DNA of 64,000 nt from Sporosarcina sp. ANT_H38 (GTDB lineage: Bacteria > Bacillota > Bacilli > Bacillales_A > Planococcaceae), in assembly GCF_008369195.1 (NCBI RefSeq), contig NZ_VOBC01000001.1:1054001-1118000 (forward strand), written 5' to 3'. This document shows positions 61,901 to 64,000 of this stretch, piece after piece. The stretch's first letter is position 1; every line of letters starts with the position of its first letter. The notes under the pieces are model-generated. The model worked only from the letters and a program-made list of their open reading frames with translations. It did not search any database and was not told the DNA's origin. Both the position numbers and the translations under genes were made by a program.

Positions 61901-63447
61901 ATGCGAATAGAACTGCTCGTATTAGTGTGAAACTAGTGGCGAAATCGGGTGTTGGAACGATTGCTGCTGGGGTGGCAAAAGGTACAGCAGATGTGATTGT
62001 GATTAGTGGATATGACGGTGGAACAGGTGCATCTCCTAAAACAAGCATTAAACACACGGGACTCCCTTGGGAGCTAGGGCTCGCAGAAGCGCATCAAACA
62101 TTAATATTAAACGGTTTACGTGATAGAGTGAGGCTGGAAACAGATGGGAAATTGATGACTGGTAAAGACGTTGTAATGGCTGCCTTACTTGGAGCTGAGG
62201 AGTATGGATTTGCAACAGCTCCATTAATCGTTTTAGGCTGTATTATGATGCGTGCGTGTCATCTAGATACTTGTCCAGTCGGAATTGCGACTCAAAATCC
62301 GGAACTTCGCGATAAATTCACTGGAAGTGCTGATTATGTTGTGAATTTCATGAAGTTCGTAGCGGAAGAAGTTCGTGAGTATATGGCGTTACTTGGATTC
62401 AGAACAGTAGAAGAAATGGTAGGACGTGCGGATGTGCTAGAAGTTAGTGTTCGTGCAAAAGAACATTGGAAAGCAAAACAATTGGATTTAACGGCATTGC
62501 TTTATCAGCCAGAGGGAGCACGTACGTTTAAAATTCCGCAAAATCATAAAATAGAACAATCATTTGACTTACGTGAATTATTACCAAAAGTAAAACATGC
62601 TATTCTAAGTGAATCTAAAGTGGAATTGAATTATCCAATTGCAAACACGGACCGTGTTGTAGGCACGATTATTGGAAGCGAAATTTCCAAACAATATGGT
62701 GCTAGAGGATTAGCCGACGATTCGATCACACTTCGATTTACAGGATCAGCCGGGCAAAGTTTTGGTGCGTTTATACCAAAAGGGATGTCTATGTATGTAA
62801 CAGGGGATGTAAATGATTATTTTGGCAAAGGATTGTCTGGTGGTAAACTGATTGTCACTGCACCTATTCAAGGTGTTGCTGAAGCAAATGTTATTGCTGG
62901 AAATGTTGCGCTTTACGGTGCAACAAGTGGAACTGCATTTATAAATGGGCGCGCTGGGGAGCGCTTTGCGGTTAGAAATAGTGGTGTAGATGTTGTCGTA
63001 GAAGGCATTGGGGATCATGGCTGTGAATATATGACAGGTGGTCGTGCTGTCATATTAGGGGATGTTGGGAAAAATTTCGGCGCAGGAATGTCTGGCGGAA
63101 TTGCGTATGTACTTGTTGATGACTTGGACGGATTTAAACAAAAATGTAACACAGGTATGATTGGATTTGAACGAATTGAATTATCAGAAGAAAAACATGC
63201 GATTCGCCAATTAATTATGGATCATTATTATTACACGAAAAGCACGAAAGCTATGAACATACTAGATAAATGGGAGGAGAATGTTAGGAGATTTATAAAA
63301 GTCGTGCCAAATGAATATAAGAAAATGGTCGACAAAATTGCTGACTATAAACGGGATGGTTTAACAGATGATGCAGCTGCAATGCAAGCATTTTTAGCAA
63401 CTTCCGTGAACAAAGAAATAATGCCACACACGCTTGTGAAAAAATAA
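58915..63447 (+). CDS. gltA: Glutamate synthase large subunit
   Basis: The enzyme makes two glutamates from glutamine and 2-oxoglutarate using NADPH electrons from the small subunit. The 1510-residue protein has a short propeptide and Cys22 (EHDACGIGL) as the N-terminal nucleophile of the glutaminase domain. The central and FMN-binding domains follow, with GGKSNSGEGGEHPSRY, GAKPGEGGQLPG and ISGYDGGTGASPK, then [3Fe-4S] cysteines in CIMMRACHLDTCPVGIATQ, and the C-terminal beta-helix (GxxxG repeats). The ATG at 58915 is behind GGAGGG; an 18-codon extension lacks a site. B. subtilis names this subunit gltA. Confidence 0.97.
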   Translation: MTFHQLPKAQGMYDPTFEHDACGIGLYAHIKGNATHDIVKKGLEMLCRLDHRAGRGSDGQTGDGAGLMVQIPDVYFRVVCNEWDLPKKGAYGVGMLFFTVNNEERAGIEQKINDMIIAEGQELIGWRTVPINASVLSGKAKETVPVVRQVFIRAINTIDSLAFERKLYVIRKQVEHWALQQDKKFYCASLSSQTIVYKGLLTPKEVDLFYVDLQDELFTSAFSLVHSRYSTNTFPSWERAHPNRYIVHNGEINTLRGNINWMKAREQQFVSEAFGEDLPKLLPIIDTDGSDSSMLDNAFEFFVLAGRKPAHTAMMLIPEPWTENHHITEEKKAFYSYHSSLMEPWDGPTAISFTDGKQIGAILDRNGLRPARYYVTKDDYIIFSSEVGVVDVEEENILYKERLTPGRMLLVDLEQGRIISDEEIKSDMANALPYQQWLDGNLVTITSGMEEPEQVDDLLFKQKAFGYTYEDIQKYMIPIALDGKDPIGSMGNDTPLAVLSDRPQSLFNYFKQLFAQVTNPPIDSIREHIVTSTMTLLGAEGDLLHPNPSNSERIFLDTPILTNSQFSQLNEMKSNKFQCATIDLTMSGNLEIDLHHVSKQADEYIAQGTTLLILSDRLLDVKQSTIPVLLAASSLHQYLLRTGNRTKVSIIVESGEAREVHQFAALIGFGVDAINPYLAYATIAEAIEEGHIDSSYAVAVAKYSKGIADGVVKVMSKMGISTVQSYRGAQIFEAVGISKEVIERYFTGTVSQLGGINLETILDEANKRHQAAIDSTGTSLDSGSDFQWRSTGEHHAFNPKTIHTLQWATRKGDYGLYRQYAEMANEERIGFLRNLLTFKKDVKCLPLEEVESVDSIVKRFKTGAMSFGSLSKEAHETLAIAMNRLGGKSNSGEGGEHPSRYELDANGDNRRSAIKQIASGRFGVKSHYLVQADELQIKMAQGAKPGEGGQLPGSKVYPWVADVRGSTTGVELISPPPHHDIYSIEDMAQLIHDLKNANRTARISVKLVAKSGVGTIAAGVAKGTADVIVISGYDGGTGASPKTSIKHTGLPWELGLAEAHQTLILNGLRDRVRLETDGKLMTGKDVVMAALLGAEEYGFATAPLIVLGCIMMRACHLDTCPVGIATQNPELRDKFTGSADYVVNFMKFVAEEVREYMALLGFRTVEEMVGRADVLEVSVRAKEHWKAKQLDLTALLYQPEGARTFKIPQNHKIEQSFDLRELLPKVKHAILSESKVELNYPIANTDRVVGTIIGSEISKQYGARGLADDSITLRFTGSAGQSFGAFIPKGMSMYVTGDVNDYFGKGLSGGKLIVTAPIQGVAEANVIAGNVALYGATSGTAFINGRAGERFAVRNSGVDVVVEGIGDHGCEYMTGGRAVILGDVGKNFGAGMSGGIAYVLVDDLDGFKQKCNTGMIGFERIELSEEKHAIRQLIMDHYYYTKSTKAMNILDKWEENVRRFIKVVPNEYKKMVDKIADYKRDGLTDDAAAMQAFLATSVNKEIMPHTLVKK

Positions 63448-63464
63448 GAGAGGGGGAATAGTAA

Positions 63465-64000
63465 ATGGGTAAACCTACTGGGTTTATGGATTTTAATCGA
63501 GAAAAAGGAAAGGAGGAAGCCCCTCTCAAACGTATTAAAAATTGGGGAGAGTATGCCTCGAAGTTAACAGATGAAGCACTTCGAACACAAGGTGCAAGAT
63601 GTATGGATTGTGGGACTCCTTTTTGCCATATGGGGATTGAAATACGAGGCGCGACTGCCGGATGTCCCATTAATAACTTAATCCCTGAGTGGAATGATTT
63701 AGTGTATAAAGGAAAGTGGCAGGAAGCACTAGAAAGATTATCAATGACAAATAATTTTCCGGAATTTACGGGTCGTGTTTGTCCAGCCCCTTGTGAAGGA
63801 TCTTGTATACTTGCCATTTCAGATCCAGCAGTATCGATTAAAAATATTGAGCGTACGATTATCGATAAAGGATTTGAAAATGGCTGGATAGTACCTAGAA
63901 TTCCAGTAGAGCGCACAGGGAAAAAAATAGCTATAGTAGGCTCTGGACCTGCTGGACTTGCAAGCGCAGATGAGTTAAATCAAGCGGGTCATTCTGTAAC
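63465..64000 (+). CDS. gltB: Glutamate synthase small subunit, N-terminal part (runs off the window)
   Basis: ATG at 63465 follows GAGAGGGGGAA and begins [14 protein letters not shown]. The visible 178 residues include the iron-sulfur cysteines ([13 protein letters not shown] and [12 protein letters not shown]) of the small-subunit N-terminal domain and the start of the FAD domain ([17 protein letters not shown]). It transfers NADPH electrons to GltA. The gene has no stop in the window. It is 17 bases downstream of gltA, in the same operon. Confidence 0.95.
   Translation, partial: MGKPTGFMDFNREKGKEEAPLKRIKNWGEYASKLTDEALRTQGARCMDCGTPFCHMGIEIRGATAGCPINNLIPEWNDLVYKGKWQEALERLSMTNNFPEFTGRVCPAPCEGSCILAISDPAVSIKNIERTIIDKGFENGWIVPRIPVERTGKKIAIVGSGPAGLASADELNQAGHSV

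Overview
The window looks like a chromosomal segment of a low-GC, Gram-positive, spore-former-type Bacillales bacterium, probably Planococcaceae (Sporosarcina/Lysinibacillus-like). This is inferred from AGGAGG ribosome sites, many TTG/GTG starts, ptsHI, a glmS ribozyme, a gltC/gltA/gltB locus arranged as in Bacillus, an FdhF-type formate dehydrogenase with a DUF1641 partner, and DUF1540/DUF3243/DUF4395 proteins. No rRNA, tRNA or CRISPR array was seen.

Layout. 1-5.9 kb: a truncated membrane-protein gene, a secreted four-repeat protein, a two-gene AAA ATPase + TOPRIM-like cassette (candidate defence system), a DinB-like protein and an aldo/keto reductase. 6-13.7 kb: an epimerase, two small unknown genes, then fdhD divergent from a formate dehydrogenase gene and its DUF1641 partner, and two small conserved genes on the minus strand. 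14.2-18.4 kb: ptsHI, a HAD phosphatase, and a secreted LysM-3D cell-wall protein. 18.4-25 kb: a minus-strand polyamine cluster (speD, speA, speE, speB, then carboxynorspermidine synthase and nspC) that encodes two different routes to spermidine. 25-29 kb: an HExxH protein, a SEC-C protein and a graveyard of coding remnants (polysaccharide deacetylase, group II intron reverse transcriptase).

29-38 kb: a lipoprotein, then a redox/electrophile-stress set (nitroreductase, MarR regulator, quinol-monooxygenase-like protein, Ohr) with five TTGA-N4-TCAA palindromes at exact 15-bp spacing before nitroreductase and marR. Next come MBL hydrolase, acetyltransferases, asparaginase II, CutC, a glycosylase-like protein and a membrane gene with an internal stop. 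38.1-40.5 kb: glmS with its ribozyme.

40.7-57.9 kb is an accessory metal/metalloid-resistance region. It holds an ArsR-like regulator with a flavoprotein sharing one operator type, and a second ArsR with a small protein and a flavoprotein carrying Cys-Cys tails. A PadR-ChrA chromate pair, a broken IS1182-type element, a cupin and a DUF3243 gene follow. The complete arsR-arsB-arsC-arsD-arsA-HesB-like arsenic operon ends the block. The right side is littered with Tn7-like relics (two TniQ-type genes and repeats resembling TnsB sites) and IS3/IS66 fragments, which suggests that the ars operon came in on a mobile element.

57.9-64 kb: gltC divergent from gltA (glutamate synthase large subunit) and the start of gltB, cut by the window edge.
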